Shown here: positions 31,749 to 43,203 of the stretch, one piece after another
Numbering within the stretch: the stretch's first letter is position 1
Layout: each line of letters opens with the position of its first letter
From: Coniochaeta sp. PMI_546
Taxonomy: Eukaryota > Ascomycota > Sordariomycetes > Coniochaetales > Coniochaetaceae
DNA length: 64,000 nucleotides
Reading direction: 5' to 3'
Assembly (NCBI GenBank): GCA_021432605.1
Contig: MU271149.1
Span: 124,001 to 188,000, forward strand
Notes under the pieces: model-generated
What the model saw: only the letters and a program-made list of their open reading frames with translations
What the model was told of the DNA's origin: nothing
Databases searched by the model: none
Position numbers and translations under genes: made by a program

Positions 31749-32336
31749 TTAGATACGAATTTCTACACCTGAAGCGAGCAGCCTAGGACGGAAACATCGC
31801 AGCACAGGGCATCTCTCCCGAAGAGACTGGGATACCTGACCCTGAATTGGCTGTCGAGCGCTGCCCTGCTCGAATACTCGGGTGAGTATCCGAAGCTCGA
31901 CCTTGACAAGAGCGTCATGCTCTTGTACTGATCTCCTTCCCATCCATCTGCGCTCGCGTGGCTCAGGAACCAGTCTTCGCGATTGCGGGAGTCGGCAGTG
32001 ATGAAGGAGGGTGCAGCGCGAGTGACTTCTTGAAGGAAGATAATGTCGACTGCCTTGGTCTAAGCTCGGACGTCCGACATGATGGCTGATTGGCGTGGTA
32101 TCGGTGCAACTGAGGGACCATCTACGTTCCACGTAGCCAGTACCAAATGCCGAAACCCGTTGATGTTCTTGCGTGTAGTCAGGTATTTCGGCACAGATGA
32201 GGTCTGTATTCAGAGGACTCCATTGTTCTGTACTGTTATCAAATACATGCCACTGTTGGAAGATGACTGGAGAGTCGGTTGGAACGATTGGCAGAGGTGT
32301 AGCAAGTCGTGGAGAAGACGCTTGCCCGTCGGCCAT
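31749..32336 (-). pseudogene. Broken endonuclease/exonuclease/phosphatase (TDP2-like) gene
   Basis: The minus strand starts with an ATG at 32336 and a recognisable family N-terminus (QQWHVFDNSTEQWSPLNTD). The conserved core continues in another frame as LVLATWNVDGPSVAPIPRQS, then VDIIFLQEVTRAAPSF, NREDWFLSH and MTLLSRSSFGYSP, up to RYPSLFGRDALCCDVSV. LATWNVD and FLQEV carry the first metal-ligand Asn and Glu of the fold. At least two frame changes (one near 32156, where a run CAACGGG seems to have gained a base, and one near 31770) and an in-frame TAG at 32060-32062 separate the pieces. The last piece ends SGVEIRI, so the C-terminal half of the fold, with the catalytic His, is missing. No intron signals explain the changes. 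It is a relic of a fungal gene, adjacent to the tRNA. Confidence 0.72.
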
Positions 32337-33240
32337 GTTTTGTTGGATTTTGAGAGTAGTTGACAGTGATGTTTCTTGTGCTTAGTCGTGCTAGGTTTGA
32401 AAGGATGGAGGTAAGTTAGATGCTCTGCTCCTAGAGTTTATGATTGGGGACTGTGGAAGCTTTATCTTGAGATCATCATGTATTCTTTACGTAGACCTCA
32501 CGAAGTATGAAGCAGGGCACCGGAGGGATTTGCTTACTCTTTCCCATATTGAAGAGAGCTATAAGTACCTTAGAGAAGAGACCTTGAGGGGGTATGCGAG
32601 GAAACGAGGGGTCTGAAAGGGCGGTAGGTATTCTTGTTTGCTGGACACTCCCAAGACTTCTGAATCAAAGTGACGCAAAGTCGGATTTGTCTCTGCTAAT
32701 TCTCACGTCACAAGGCCAAGGTCCAGCACGCAAAATCATCTTTGCTGCGAGTCTGCGGGTTCTTCGAAGTTCGTTGGAAATGGCGAGACGGGAGAGGAAG
32801 GAGCAGCTCAACTTTGAGTTGTGCTAGCCTTCCATCAAACCAATCGCACAGGATAGTGATTTCCCCCTTTTACTCTTCTTCGCTTTTTCATTATGGGAAA
32901 CAGCTCCTCGCGGGATTAGCAGCACTTGACCTCCAGACGCATCTTAACTTGCACCTTGGACGACCGTGGCCAACTGATTCCTCGTGCAATACACCGCGAG
33001 CACCAAAAACACGACCATCATTACTTGCTCCAAGCACTTGATTTTATGTATATCATAAGACAGTCAAATATTTCTCGCTCAGAAGCAAAAACGACACTAG
33101 TCTAGTTGACCGCCACGACGTCTTTCCGCGGCAGATCCAGCCGTCCCGCAACCTCAAGTACTGGTGTGTCCGTGACATAGAGCAAGTTTACGACCACGGC
33201 ATCGTTCTGATTCAGTATATAGGTATCTTCTCCAGGCAGA
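32337..33240. other. Intergenic region
   Basis: About 900 bp, AT-rich. Holds the promoter of the next gene. No gene recognised in the short frames. Confidence 0.4.
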
Positions 33241-34772
33241 ATGGACCCTTTTCCGTTTTGCAAGCTTCCATCCGAAATCCGGAACATGATACACTTCGAG
33301 GCCGGCCTAGGGGAATTCACCGAGCTTGCCTTGACGATGGCTCTCAATAAGCCCGAGCAGGAATGTACTATCATGCACGACTTTCTTGTTCGGAAGAACA
33401 AAATGGATCCAAGAGTCCTGGTTGTTCTCCAGACAATTTATTATAACGGGGCAACCCAGGGGTCCGCTGACTGGGCCCATTACGCAGCCTGCAAACAGGA
33501 CCTGTATAACAATCCAGACCTCAAGATCGACAAGTCTCGTCTTGGTATCACGTGGAAAGATTTGGAGGACGTCATTGGCGAGGCCGAGTGGGCACAATTC
33601 ATTGTCGATGCTTGCGACCATAACTTTGAGCTGTGGGGTGTGATAGCTGAGGATGACCAGCTCTACTTCAGGCGAGGAGTACAATGCTTCGACGAGCCTT
33701 CAGACACCGAGATCCAGCGTGTTGTCCTCGCAGTCCACCAGTTCAAGGCTTACACTGCACTCTTGCACGCTTCGCCCTCATCCACGTCCTTTGCCGAGGC
33801 GTCCTTGTTGGCAGAGAACTTTTTCCGCTACCTCACACCTTGGGAAAGAGAGCAGCTCATCAGTATCCCTGAGATACTAACTTATGTGTATCAGATGGGT
33901 ATGTGCTTGACCCACATATGCCATCTGGATCGACCAGCGGAAAACTAATCTTCCACTCACTACGCCTAGATATCTATGCTCTGACAGATACCTATCTAGA
34001 CTTTTCGACATGGGTGGACAAAACGTACGTCCAGCTGTCTAATCGCGCGGTCATGAAATCCTTCTTGAAATTCATCCAAAGGAAAGCGGGTACGGACCTG
34101 CAAGAATACTACACCCAGACGGTCTGTCTAAGAACTATAACATTCAAGTGGATGACATATCCTCCAGACCAGGCGTTGTCTCGGCTACTGGACCATGGTA
34201 TGGAGACAGACGAAGAAATTGACATTGAGTGCATGGAGTCCTACAAGAGGCTCCTCCGCGGGCGTGTTTTATGGTCCGCCTTGCTGCAGATATGGGCTTC
34301 CTCCCAGGCCGAAGAAAACTTGATAAAGTTTCGTAGACTCGATCCCAAAGAAGACACACTTGTCACCCCGGATGTCTACGAACAGCTTCTCAACTTCGAT
34401 CATGATCGGGACAGGGAGCGGGGTCCACGACTGTCGTGGATGAGGTGGTATATGCGCTTTAGAATCGAAGACCCAGCGTGGTTCGGTTCTAACCAGCTGT
34501 CCCGCCTCAGGTCGACCGGCTACATCTTCTGGGACGAGTCAAGAATGGAGCGCCATTGGTACGTAAGAGGGAGACTTGCAGACGATCTTGCAGATCCCGC
34601 GGCGGACACTTCGAGCGAGGCACCAGCATCGAGCAGTCCAGAGCCTTCGGCTGAGGCGCAGCCTTTGAACAATGCAGAGGATCTGACAGAGGCGGAAGTT
34701 ACGGGTGAGGGAGAAGATGCAAATGATGCAGACTTTTTGCCTGGCGAGCAGACGTCGAGCGGAGAGGACTGA
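33241..34772 (+). CDS. F-box-like fungal protein of unknown function
   Basis: Exons 33241-33898 and 33970-34772, 486 residues. The 71-bp intron (GTATGT, branch ACTAAT, acceptor GCCTAG) splits an Asp codon and joins VYQMD to IYALTDTYLDF. The N-terminus MDPFPFCKLPSEIRNMIHFE resembles the LPxEIRxxI start of fungal F-box-like proteins, where a short helix precedes a large helical body. The middle is rich in Trp, Tyr and acidic residues without a recognised domain. The last 70 residues are acidic, Ser/Ala/Pro-rich and disordered. A role as a substrate receptor of an SCF-type complex is only a guess from the N-terminus. Confidence 0.75.
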
Positions 34773-35649
34773 GCAAAGTGGAGGCCCTTGGTGTTGAACT
34801 TGATGACATTGTTGTTCAAAGAGTTAATTAGTCTGTGCAATGGGCCTCGGAGCGCTGGTTGTGGACTTGATTGTCATCATTATCGGAGGATGAGGGCCGT
34901 TGCCTCGAGATCAAGTATCTCTTCAACGGATGGGTTATTACCTGGCTTCTACTCTACTGAGTTGTTAGCGTGTTGTCTCCTCTGGCATGGGACTGATAGG
35001 AGGAGTTCATAGACAAATCCAATGTTATACTTAATCCATAGCTGGTATCAATTGTTCAGGTGTCGGAATGTTTCTTTCGGTAGCTGAGTTACCTCACGCC
35101 ATGCTCGTGCTACAATACACAGTGATCCTCGCGAACACGATGTGAACATCTCGTTTCTACTGGTTCGGGCGTTTGACTACAGTTGGCCAAGAACGGCCCG
35201 TCCCTGCTTCCTACTGCGCGACCTTCCAGTTCAGGATGAGGTTGAGTGATTGAGCACTCCCTATAGGCCACTTAACCCCTGTATTTTCGGTCTGATTGTA
35301 ACATATAAGCAGCTCCTCAAGGACACGTGGGTTACGCACTGGCCCCGCCTCGTAGGCAGAAGTTGCATCAAATACCGAGGTAGTGTTACTACGAAGTATA
35401 GCCAGGGGATAAGAACCTGGTTGGAAAGTAACCACCACACCGCCGTGAGTACCGCCGCTCCAGGGATACTCTGCAGTGTGGTTACGCTGGATCAACATTT
35501 ACGAACAACCCGATTGTGAGCTGTAGGGTCCTGAGGGTTATATAAGACCAGCAATGCAAGCAAAACATCGAGCACTTGCTCTTTCGTAGCCCCGCACTCC
35601 TGGACGACTAACCTTGACCGTGCTCGCCAGCCACAGAGGCAAGCCCAGA
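34773..35649. promoter_or_regulatory. Upstream region of the NLP gene
   Basis: About 880 bp. A TATA box lies at 35539-35546. The rest is unremarkable; short frames are not convincing. Confidence 0.45.
35539..35546 (+). promoter_or_regulatory. TATA box of the NLP gene
   Basis: TATATAAG, 104 bp upstream of the ATG at 35650, a near-perfect core promoter element. Confidence 0.6.
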
Positions 35650-36575
35650 ATGGTGTCCCCCAAGCATGTTCTCCTCGCCGCGGCGACGCTGTTCTCAGCC
35701 AGCCATGCCGTGACATCCGTGTCAGACAGCGCGATGACGAGCATGATCAACGCAGGCGGCGTCGACCTCGCGCTCGCCGCCGCGCCGATGTGGTTCTTCG
35801 GACAGGCTATGAACCAGCCGCCCTGCTATCCGACCTTTGCGACAGACAGCAGCGGGCACCAGACGCCGTCCAGCGCCCTGTGCGGCTGGCCCGACACGGG
35901 GTGCAACTGCCGCACGCCGGGCGTCGGCATCGGAAATCCTGGGCCCAGCTTCCCGGTGTACTTCTCGTTCCGGCAGTGCAGCTCTACAGAGATCAGGGTG
36001 GCGTATAATCTCTTCTACCAGAAAGACGGATTCACGCCCAGTGGTGTGTTTGGGCATGCGTAGTGAGTCTCCCCATAGATGACAAGCCTCTTGACACCGT
36101 AGGGATGCATGCAGGCGCGACAAGTTGCTAACCAGCCCGCAGCGACTGGGAGCGCGTGGTCGTGATCTGGGCCAAGGGCAGCTCGGGCAGCTGGACGCCG
36201 TCGCAGCTTCTGCTCTCGCAGCACTCCGGGTACGGGCGCAAGAACTGGGCCGACATCCAGAACACCTTCAACACGGCGGACGCGACGCAGCCGCGGGGAG
36301 GCGACAACGGGCGGCAGAACCTCGACCACGCCAAGGTGTACGTGGCGTGGTCCAAGCACGCCAACTACGACACGCGCAACACGGGGTGGAACGACGTGCT
36401 CTCGCAGCTGACGGACAACGCGTTCCGCAGCCAGGACTGGTGGTACTTCCCCACGGCGGCGGACTATCTCAAGGCGGACGGGTCGACGGCGTTGGGCCAG
36501 CAGCTGGCCAGCTTCAACTGGGGCGACGCGTCGAGCAACCCGCCCAGCGTGGACAGTGGGCTGTGCTCGGCATAA
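35650..36575 (+). CDS. NPP1-family (necrosis- and ethylene-inducing-like) secreted protein
   Basis: Exons 35650-36062 and 36143-36575, 281 residues; the 80-bp intron (GTGAGT, branch GCTAAC, acceptor CCCGCAG) lies inside the family's central motif. MVSPKHVLLAAATLFSASHA is a signal peptide. Family features: the Tyr/Phe-rich strand FPVYFSFRQC and VAYNLFYQKDGF, the block WERVVVIW, a later HAKVYVAWSKHANY, and a late conserved Trp pair (QDWWYFPTAADYL). NPP1/NLP proteins are secreted; some lyse plant membranes and others do not. The central heptapeptide is present in a divergent form, so activity cannot be assumed. The reading frame is open and the splice signals are good, so the gene looks whole. 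The last exon is strikingly GC-rich compared with the flanks. Confidence 0.9.
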
Positions 36576-37634
36576 GGGTGACTTTTGGCCACAGTTTCGA
36601 ACGCTGCTGTAGCGAGTGACAATCTCATGCACATATTTTGTGCGAAAATATCATAATACCACATGGCACCCGGCAGAACATGCAGATGGTATTGGGAACA
36701 ATTCGATTGACAGAGAGAATACATGGTAGTACCCACCTTCTGAAGGAAAGAATTTCTGAAGGAAGGAACTAAGAAGGTCATTTTGAGTTTTGACTGGCTG
36801 GCTGGTCGTAGAAGCACGGGCCCCGCCTTGTCATTTTGGACACTTTCATTAAATAATTTCGAAGTGGCTCGCAAAACCTTTCTTCTCTCAAAACAATGGA
36901 ATCGTCTTCAAAAGAAAGACAACGTCAAACCTGATAGTTGCCGTTAAGCGAGTCGCGCGTCAAGTGTCTTCTCTTGATCGCCGATGAAGGTACACTCGGT
37001 TAACAGTACGGTAAGATCTTTCTCAGTGTTCCATGTAAGCAAAGCACCACGTCCGCAGCACTTTGCCCCAGCCATTCCTGCCGTTCGCGGCATCCCTCAC
37101 GAGTCTTCCTTTTTTGGAAGGCCTCTTCGTCGCAAAACGTCTTGTGCTGCGACGGGGAGGGGCTGGTTTCCATTATTGTTGCAATATCAAGAACTACCGT
37201 CTGGACCATCATAGTCCACGCTCGACTGGCTTGTCCGCAAGGCCATTGCTGTTTTTCCAAAACTCGTGCGCGGCTCCTAGAGTTCCAACATTCCTTTCCC
37301 CCCTCTTCACTTCCTCATTTCTCTCTCGCGCTTGTGCGAATAATGGAATAATTATCTCGATATTGCATAAATCAATATACCGTACTGTTGGATACAGAGA
37401 GACCCTGTGCAGCTGTGATCAGTCATCCCCGTGCATGTTACTCGTAGTTCCCGGTTCAAGTGTGTAGATCCGGTTTGGCGGCCCAACCCGCAGCCAAGAC
37501 TCGCGACAGGGCCATCTCCACAATCTGATGTCGGCTCATGTACGTCACTGTCAGTCGATTCAATCGACCTAGAATACATCCATTTTGAAGTCCTTGCTGC
37601 TTTGAGTGATGTGTCTCTGTATTCTCCGTTTTCA
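36576..37634. promoter_or_regulatory. Intergenic region and leader of the malic enzyme gene
   Basis: About 1.06 kb. The first part is the 3' region of the NLP gene. From about 37250 the plus strand is C/T-rich (CATTCCTTTCCCCCCTC and neighbours), as in the leader of a well-expressed gene. A 5' UTR intron is possible but not provable here. Confidence 0.4.
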
Positions 37635-39803
37635 ATGATCACCCATAGATACCGCCAAGTATTCTACAACATATCTGCCGGCGCACATAGTATCTCATCA
37701 ATACCTCGGCAATCTCGCGTCACCCGCCTGAACTTCACCACGTCAGCCGCCACGATGGGAGGCCAGCAGAAGCACCCCAAGTTCGGGCACCTCCCACTAG
37801 CCACCAGCGGTCCTCTAGAATGCGCCTTGAAGGGCACTCAGCTGCTGAACCACCCGTACTTCAACAAGGGATCCGCATTTACCAAGGACGAGAGGAAGCA
37901 GTTCGAGCTGACTGGGCTGCTTCCGCCCAGCATCCAGACCCTGGAGCAGCAGGCCGATCGGGCATACCAGCAATACTCCACTAGGCATGATGATCTGGCC
38001 AAGAATACTTTTCTGTCCTCCATGAAGGAGCAGAATGAGGTCCTCTACTTCAAGGTAATAATACATTGCGCCCGTAGTTCAGATCCAGCTGATCTGTCGG
38101 TGTCCCGCGCAACCTCGTACTTATGCGTGAGACTGATATTGATGCTCTCTATAGCTCTTGTCTGACCATCTCTCCGAGATGTTCAGTGTCGTCTACACCC
38201 CGACCGAGGGCGACGCGATCCAGAACTACTCGCGCATCTTCAGGCGGCCCGAGGGTTGCTTCCTTAACATCCACGACGTCGACAGGATACCGCACGACCT
38301 GTCGCTGTGGGGACATGCGGACGAGATTGACTACATTGTAGTGACCGGTAGGTTGTTCCATGCGCACACCCAGATATTCTGTGCCTAGACATGCGTGTGC
38401 TCACTCACCCTCAATAAGACGGCGAGGAGATTCTCGGCATCGGCGACCAGGGCTGTGGCGGCATCCTCATCTCGATCGCCAAGCTGGTGCTGACTACTCT
38501 GTGTGCCGGCATCCATCCCAACCGGGTCCTCCCCGTCGTCCTGGACTGCGGCACCGACAACGAGGAGCTGTTAAACGATCCGCTGTACCTTGGTCTCAAG
38601 CACAAACGTGTCCGGGGCGAGGAGTATGATCGTTTTGTCGACACCTTTGTCCAATCTGCCCGGAAGCTGTATCCCCGGGCATACATTCACTTTGAAGACT
38701 TCGGTCTACCCAATGGTATGCCCCTTCACCCTGACTCGCCTTTCTGGTGACACATCCTGACCGACTCGATAGCCCGACGTCTACTGGAGAAATACCGCCC
38801 CGAGATCCCCTGCTTCAACGACGACGTCCAAGGCACCGGCTGCGTGACCCTGGCAGCCATCATGGCCGGCCTGCACGTCTCGAAGCAGAAGCTGGGCGAC
38901 CTGCGCCTCGTCGTCTTCGGCGCCGGCACGGCCGGCGTCGGCATAGCAGACCAGGTGCGCGACGCCATAGCCGCGGAGCGCGGCATCAGCAAGGAGGAAG
39001 CCGCCAAGCAGATCTGGCTGATCGACAAGCCGGGCCTGCTCACGACCTCGACCCCGCTCAACCCGGCGCAGGAGGGCTTCGCCCGGCCGGCGTCCGAGTG
39101 GGAGGGCTCCAAGACCGACCTCGGGTCGGTGATTGACAGGGTGAAGCCCAATGTTCTGATCGGCACCAGCACAAAACCGAAAGCTTTCACGGAGGACATC
39201 ATCCGCGCCATGGCGCGGCACGTCGAGCGTCCCGTCGTCCTGCCGCTCTCGAACCCCACGCGCCTGCACGAGGCCGTGCCCGAGGACATCCTCAAGTGGA
39301 CCGACGGCAAGGCCCTGGTGGCGACCGGGTCGCCCTTCAAGCCCGTCAGGGGACCCTGGGGCCCGGACGGCAAGGAAACGGAGATCGAGATCGCAGAGTG
39401 CAACAACTCGGTCGTCTTCCCCGGGATCGGGCTGGGGTCCGTGCTCTGCCGCGCCGCCAAGGTGACGGACAAGATGCTCGTGGCCGCCGTCTCGGGGGTG
39501 GCGGAGCTGAGTCCCGCGCTGAGGGACGAGACGGCGCCGCTGCTGCCGGGTGTGGATGTTGTGCGCGATGTCAGCGTGCGGGTGGCGAGGAAGGTGGTGC
39601 AGGCTGCTGTCGAGGAGGGGGTGGCTACCGAGGAGGGCATACCGGGGGATGAGGAGGGGCTGGACGAGTGGATCCGCGAGCAGATGTGGGATCCTGTGTA
39701 TCGGCCTCTGAAGCTGGTTGGGATGGAGGGCGCCAGTCGCGAGGCTAGGGGTGAGATGAGGGTTGTTGGGAGCATTGGGGGCAGGGATCGGAGCGAGTCG
39801 TGA
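37635..39803 (+). CDS. Malic enzyme, NAD-type, probably mitochondrial
   Basis: Exons 37635-38054, 38155-38347, 38419-38715 and 38773-39803; 646 residues, or 606 from a second ATG at 37755. Introns are 100, 71 and 57 bp, all GT..AG with frames that agree. Malic enzyme turns malate into pyruvate and CO2 with NAD(P)+. Motifs: VVYTPTEGDAIQNYSRIFRR, LGIGDQGCGGI (metal/malate region), HFEDFGLPNARRLLEKYR, CFNDDVQGTG, the Rossmann loop VVFGAGTAGVGIA, and SNPTRLHEAVPEDI. The first 40 residues (MITHRYRQVFYNISAGAHS and on) are basic, hydroxylated and lack acids, a good mitochondrial presequence; the downstream start would give a cytosolic form. Length and motifs fit the eukaryotic NAD-malic enzyme. The C-terminal exon is very GC-rich. 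Confidence 0.95.
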
Positions 39804-40154
39804 GGTCTGGACAGGGGATAGAGGGCAGCTTTGACCTGAGCAGTTTGGGTGGCAGGGTATGGGTTGTCACTTCTTGGATCATAATAAACCTCGCTTCTTG
39901 TTTCATCCCGTACATCAAGATCATACAAGGATGTGTTCATAGATTTAGATGCTTTTGTTGGAAAGCGGCCATTCTCTCCTTGCCCGGAGCTCTGGCGATG
40001 GCACTGGCTCCGTACATAATATTAAACATGATAGCAAACAAGCGACTATGGCGAAACTCCAAGGCACACCATATCCAAGCCGCATATTCGGCTCGCTTGC
40101 CTCCGTTTGATAAAGACTTAAATCAGCCTTCGACCGTCATGGCACGCACGTAAT
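39804..40154. other. Convergent 3' intergenic region
   Basis: About 350 bp between convergent stops of the malic enzyme and metacaspase genes. No gene seen. Confidence 0.45.
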
Positions 40155-41569
40155 TCACATAACAAACAGCAGGTTCGTATCTATGCGCGCGTTAGCAATT
40201 ACGGGGTCACAAGAGGGTATATCGAGGGGAATGACGCACCAAGCGGATGACTACACGACAGCTGCGGTTTCTGCGAATACTTGGTCTGCAGGATATCCCT
40301 GATATTATTGAGCAGCTGCAGATAAGTCTGCTGGCTGTTCTGGTTCATGGCCGTGATGAACGCCCACGACATGGCCCCGGTCGCCTGCGAGGCGATCGTC
40401 GCGTCGGCGCTGGTCTGGTCGTCCTTGCTGCCGGACCACATGATGACGTCGGCCGGGCTGGTGCGCGTGTCGATCGTCTTCTGGTAGGCCGTGTCGCCGC
40501 CGCCGAAGGCCGTCTTGGCGAAGCCGAAGATGGAGGTCGCGACGCCGCCCATGTCGCCGCGGGCGTAGGACGACAGGGCGCCCAGCAGGCCTTCGCCGGC
40601 CTCCTTGGCGAGGTTGGGCTCCTTCAGCACGCCCTTGGTGGAGTAGATGTACGGCAGGTCCATGACGGAGCCCGAGTGGCACGAGTCGAAGATGGCCGTG
40701 AGGCGCACGCCGGCCCGCAGGGGCTTGACGACGTGGAAGTGGATCTCGTCGTCGACGATGTGCCCCGCCTGCTTGTAGTCTACGGGGTAGATGACCTCGT
40801 CGTTGCCGTCTTCCTCGTCGCCGTCCTCGTCCGCTGTCTGGCCGCCGTGGCCGGAATAGTGTAGGAACAGGGCGTCATTGGGCTGGGCGTCGGCGACGAG
40901 CCACTGCATGGCGCGGATCATGTTTGCCTTCGTCGGCTGCAGGACGGGATTCGCCTGGTCGTCCGTAAGAATGATCATATCCTCGCGCTTGTAGCCGTAC
41001 CGTTCCATGAGAAAGTTGGACACGTTCTTGGTGTCGTTGATGCAGCCGCGCAGCTCGCCGTCCTGCCCGAAGTAGTTGATGCCAATCAGCAGGGCCTTGC
41101 GCCGTCCGGTACAGTTACTGTACTGGAAGGTGTATCCCTGTGGCGCTCCGTGGCCGAACTCCTGCGCCCCAGACGGCGGCGCATGTACTTCGTACTGTTG
41201 CTGTTGTCGCGGGGGTCCCTGCTGGGAGTAATAGGCGGAATCATGCGCCGGCGGGCCATTGGGTCGCTGGTTCGGGTAGCCGTAAGGGTCGAGGCCGGGA
41301 GGAGGAGGACCGCCGGGTGGGGGGTAGGGCCGGCCGTAGCCGCCGTACTGCTGTGGAGGAGGGTAGGGTTGGCCGTAGCCTTGCTGGGGAGGAGGAGCTC
41401 CGTATGGTTGTCCTCCGTAGGGCTGTCCGTACTGCTGAGGAGGCGGTTGGCCGTACGGCTGACCATAGGGTTGCGGCGGCGGTGGCCCGTACCCTCCGTG
41501 TTGTGGCGGAGGATGGCCATAACCACCGCCGCCGGCTCCGTGGTAGCCCTGACCGGGAAACCCTGACAT
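40155..41569 (-). CDS. Metacaspase, type I
   Basis: Exons 41569-40240 and 40180-40155, 451 residues. The 59-bp intron (GTGCGT, branch GCTAAC, acceptor GCATAG) splits an Asp codon and supplies the family's last residues DTNLLFVM, which strongly supports it. Metacaspases are Cys proteases that cut after Arg/Lys and act in stress response and cell death. The prodomain (about 1-145) is Pro/Gln/Tyr/Gly-rich, as in type I. The catalytic domain follows [16 protein letters not shown]: His241 lies in HYSGHGGQ and Cys297 in IFDSCHSG. Further family marks are [18 protein letters not shown] and [13 protein letters not shown]. The first ATG of the frame that starts a typical prodomain ([11 protein letters not shown]) was chosen. 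It is divergent from the WW-domain gene. Confidence 0.95.
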
Positions 41570-42201
41570 TGCCAAGACGGGAGATAACTGAAGCTCGAGA
41601 ACGGATAGCTGTGCGGTTTCTCCCCGCGAAGATTGCAGCGAGGAAAGAAGAAGAAGAGCAGGACCAATGTGAGATTTGAGAGAGAAGTAGGCGGAAGGAA
41701 ATTGGTCTTGAACGACCAAAGAATGGCCCGAGGTTGTCGAGCGATGGAAGTGGAAAAGACGGCGTGACAGAGGAGGCCGCCCGAGAAAAGGCGAAGTGGG
41801 ATGAGTGAAGCTGACGCAGCTGGGCGTGGAGGGGTCCAGCTGTTCGGCTTGGCCCTGTAGCCGATGCTGCTGTCCGTCTGATCAGAGCTCATGCATTGGC
41901 TCAAGACTGTGTCGTCTCAGCTGCTAGAATGCTTGGCTGCATTTACGGCCCATCCCACTGCATCCCGCGTCGTTCCATCGCCATCGTGGCACCTTCCAGC
42001 GCGTTGCACTTAGTGCTGAAGTGCACTGAAGCACAGCGGGGTAGATACAAGACAGGCACCTGTCCTACGATTCGATTTAAAGCAGGGGCAGTTAAATCTC
42101 ACAGAAAAGCGCTCGCTGGTCCTCCTCCCAAGGACTGCGCAATTACGATTTAATTCCTCTCTTTACGCAGCTGAACCAAAGACAGTCTATCAATCACAAC
42201 C
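41570..42201. promoter_or_regulatory. Divergent promoter region, metacaspase / WW-domain gene
   Basis: About 630 bp shared by two divergent starts; the minus-strand leader near 41570-41700 is pyrimidine-rich. No clear TATA box. No gene seen. Confidence 0.45.
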
Positions 42202-43203
42202 ATGTCATTTTATTCAAATCCATCTAGCGAATTTGACGGAACGCGGGTTGGGTCGAGGAGAGGAGAAGACGAGGGGTATTCGGGCTACTCAGGTGAGTCC
42301 CACTAGAGTCTAGCCTACCTTAGACTCTAAATACCAGGCCCTGATCCATGCATTCTTCCACGCGATAGTTTCTGTTGCAGTGTGTCATTGGGGGGAATAC
42401 ATCTATAACTATCTTAAGATGGGACATTGTTTGCTGGTGCTGGTGCCAACGCAAGATGAGAACCACAACTAACATTTGCACTCGTGATTCTGTACTGATT
42501 AGGACGACGTGACCTCTATCCATCATCACAGCCATACGGCGAGTCTTACTCCTCGACTCAGTACCAGTCGCCTCCGCCTAAGGACCGAGCAACTGGTTCT
42601 GGTCCCGTCTACTCTCCTCCGTCAGACAAGCCGCCTATTCCCGCCGGTTGGGTGCCGCAATGGGATGAACACTACCAAAGATGGTTCTATCACGACACAG
42701 CCACTGGCCACTCGCAATGGGAGGCTCCGGGCTACATCCCGCCGCGCCCGCCCATGCCTGGAGCTGAAGGTCGGTCCGTCGATGACGGAGGTGCGTATCA
42801 TTCCTACGGCGGAGGCGGAGGTGGAGAGTACAGTGAGAAGAAGAAGAGCGGACATGGGGGCATGCTTCTCGGTGCTGCTGGTGGTCTCGCCGCTGGTGCG
42901 CTGATAGCCAACGCCCTACACGGTATGTCTGTCTTGCCGATGCATGCTTGACATATGCTGACAGATAGTGCAGACGACGATGACTACCGGTCCTACTCCC
43001 ACGGCGCGCCCCTAGAGCCACCTGCATATGCTGGCTCGGTCAGCAGTAGCGACCGAGAGTCTCTTGAAGAGGCACGCCAAGAATATGCAGAAGCCTTGGA
43101 TGATGCGAGGTCTTCGTCCGCCGACAGCAGCGACCGCGAGCGGTTGGAAGAGGCCCGTGAGGAGTACTATTCCGAGGAAGAGGATGCATATGGCTCAGAC
43201 TGA
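42202..43203 (+). CDS. WW-domain protein with Gly-zipper segment
   Basis: Three exons: 42202-42292, 42503-42922 and 42965-43203 (249 residues). Intron 1 is 210 bp (GTGAGT...GATTAG). Intron 2 is either 42 bp (to 42964) or 51 bp (to 42973); both keep frame, and the second gives 246 residues and a better branch-to-AG distance. The N-terminus is Ser/Tyr/Pro-rich. The WW domain is near residues 75-105: PAGWVPQWDEHYQRWFYHD with TGHSQWEAP after it, holding both Trp and the closing Pro. WW domains bind Pro-rich partners. Then a Gly-rich linker, a hydrophobic Gly-zipper (MLLGAAGGLAAGALIANAL) that could be a short membrane-like or packing segment, and an acidic helical tail with two SSxSSDRExLEEAR-like repeats. 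Partner unknown. Confidence 0.85.

Noticed and set aside
38781-39940. Long minus-strand frames over the last malic enzyme exon
   Set aside because: Shadow frames of a GC-rich coding exon whose plus-strand protein matches malic enzyme throughout.
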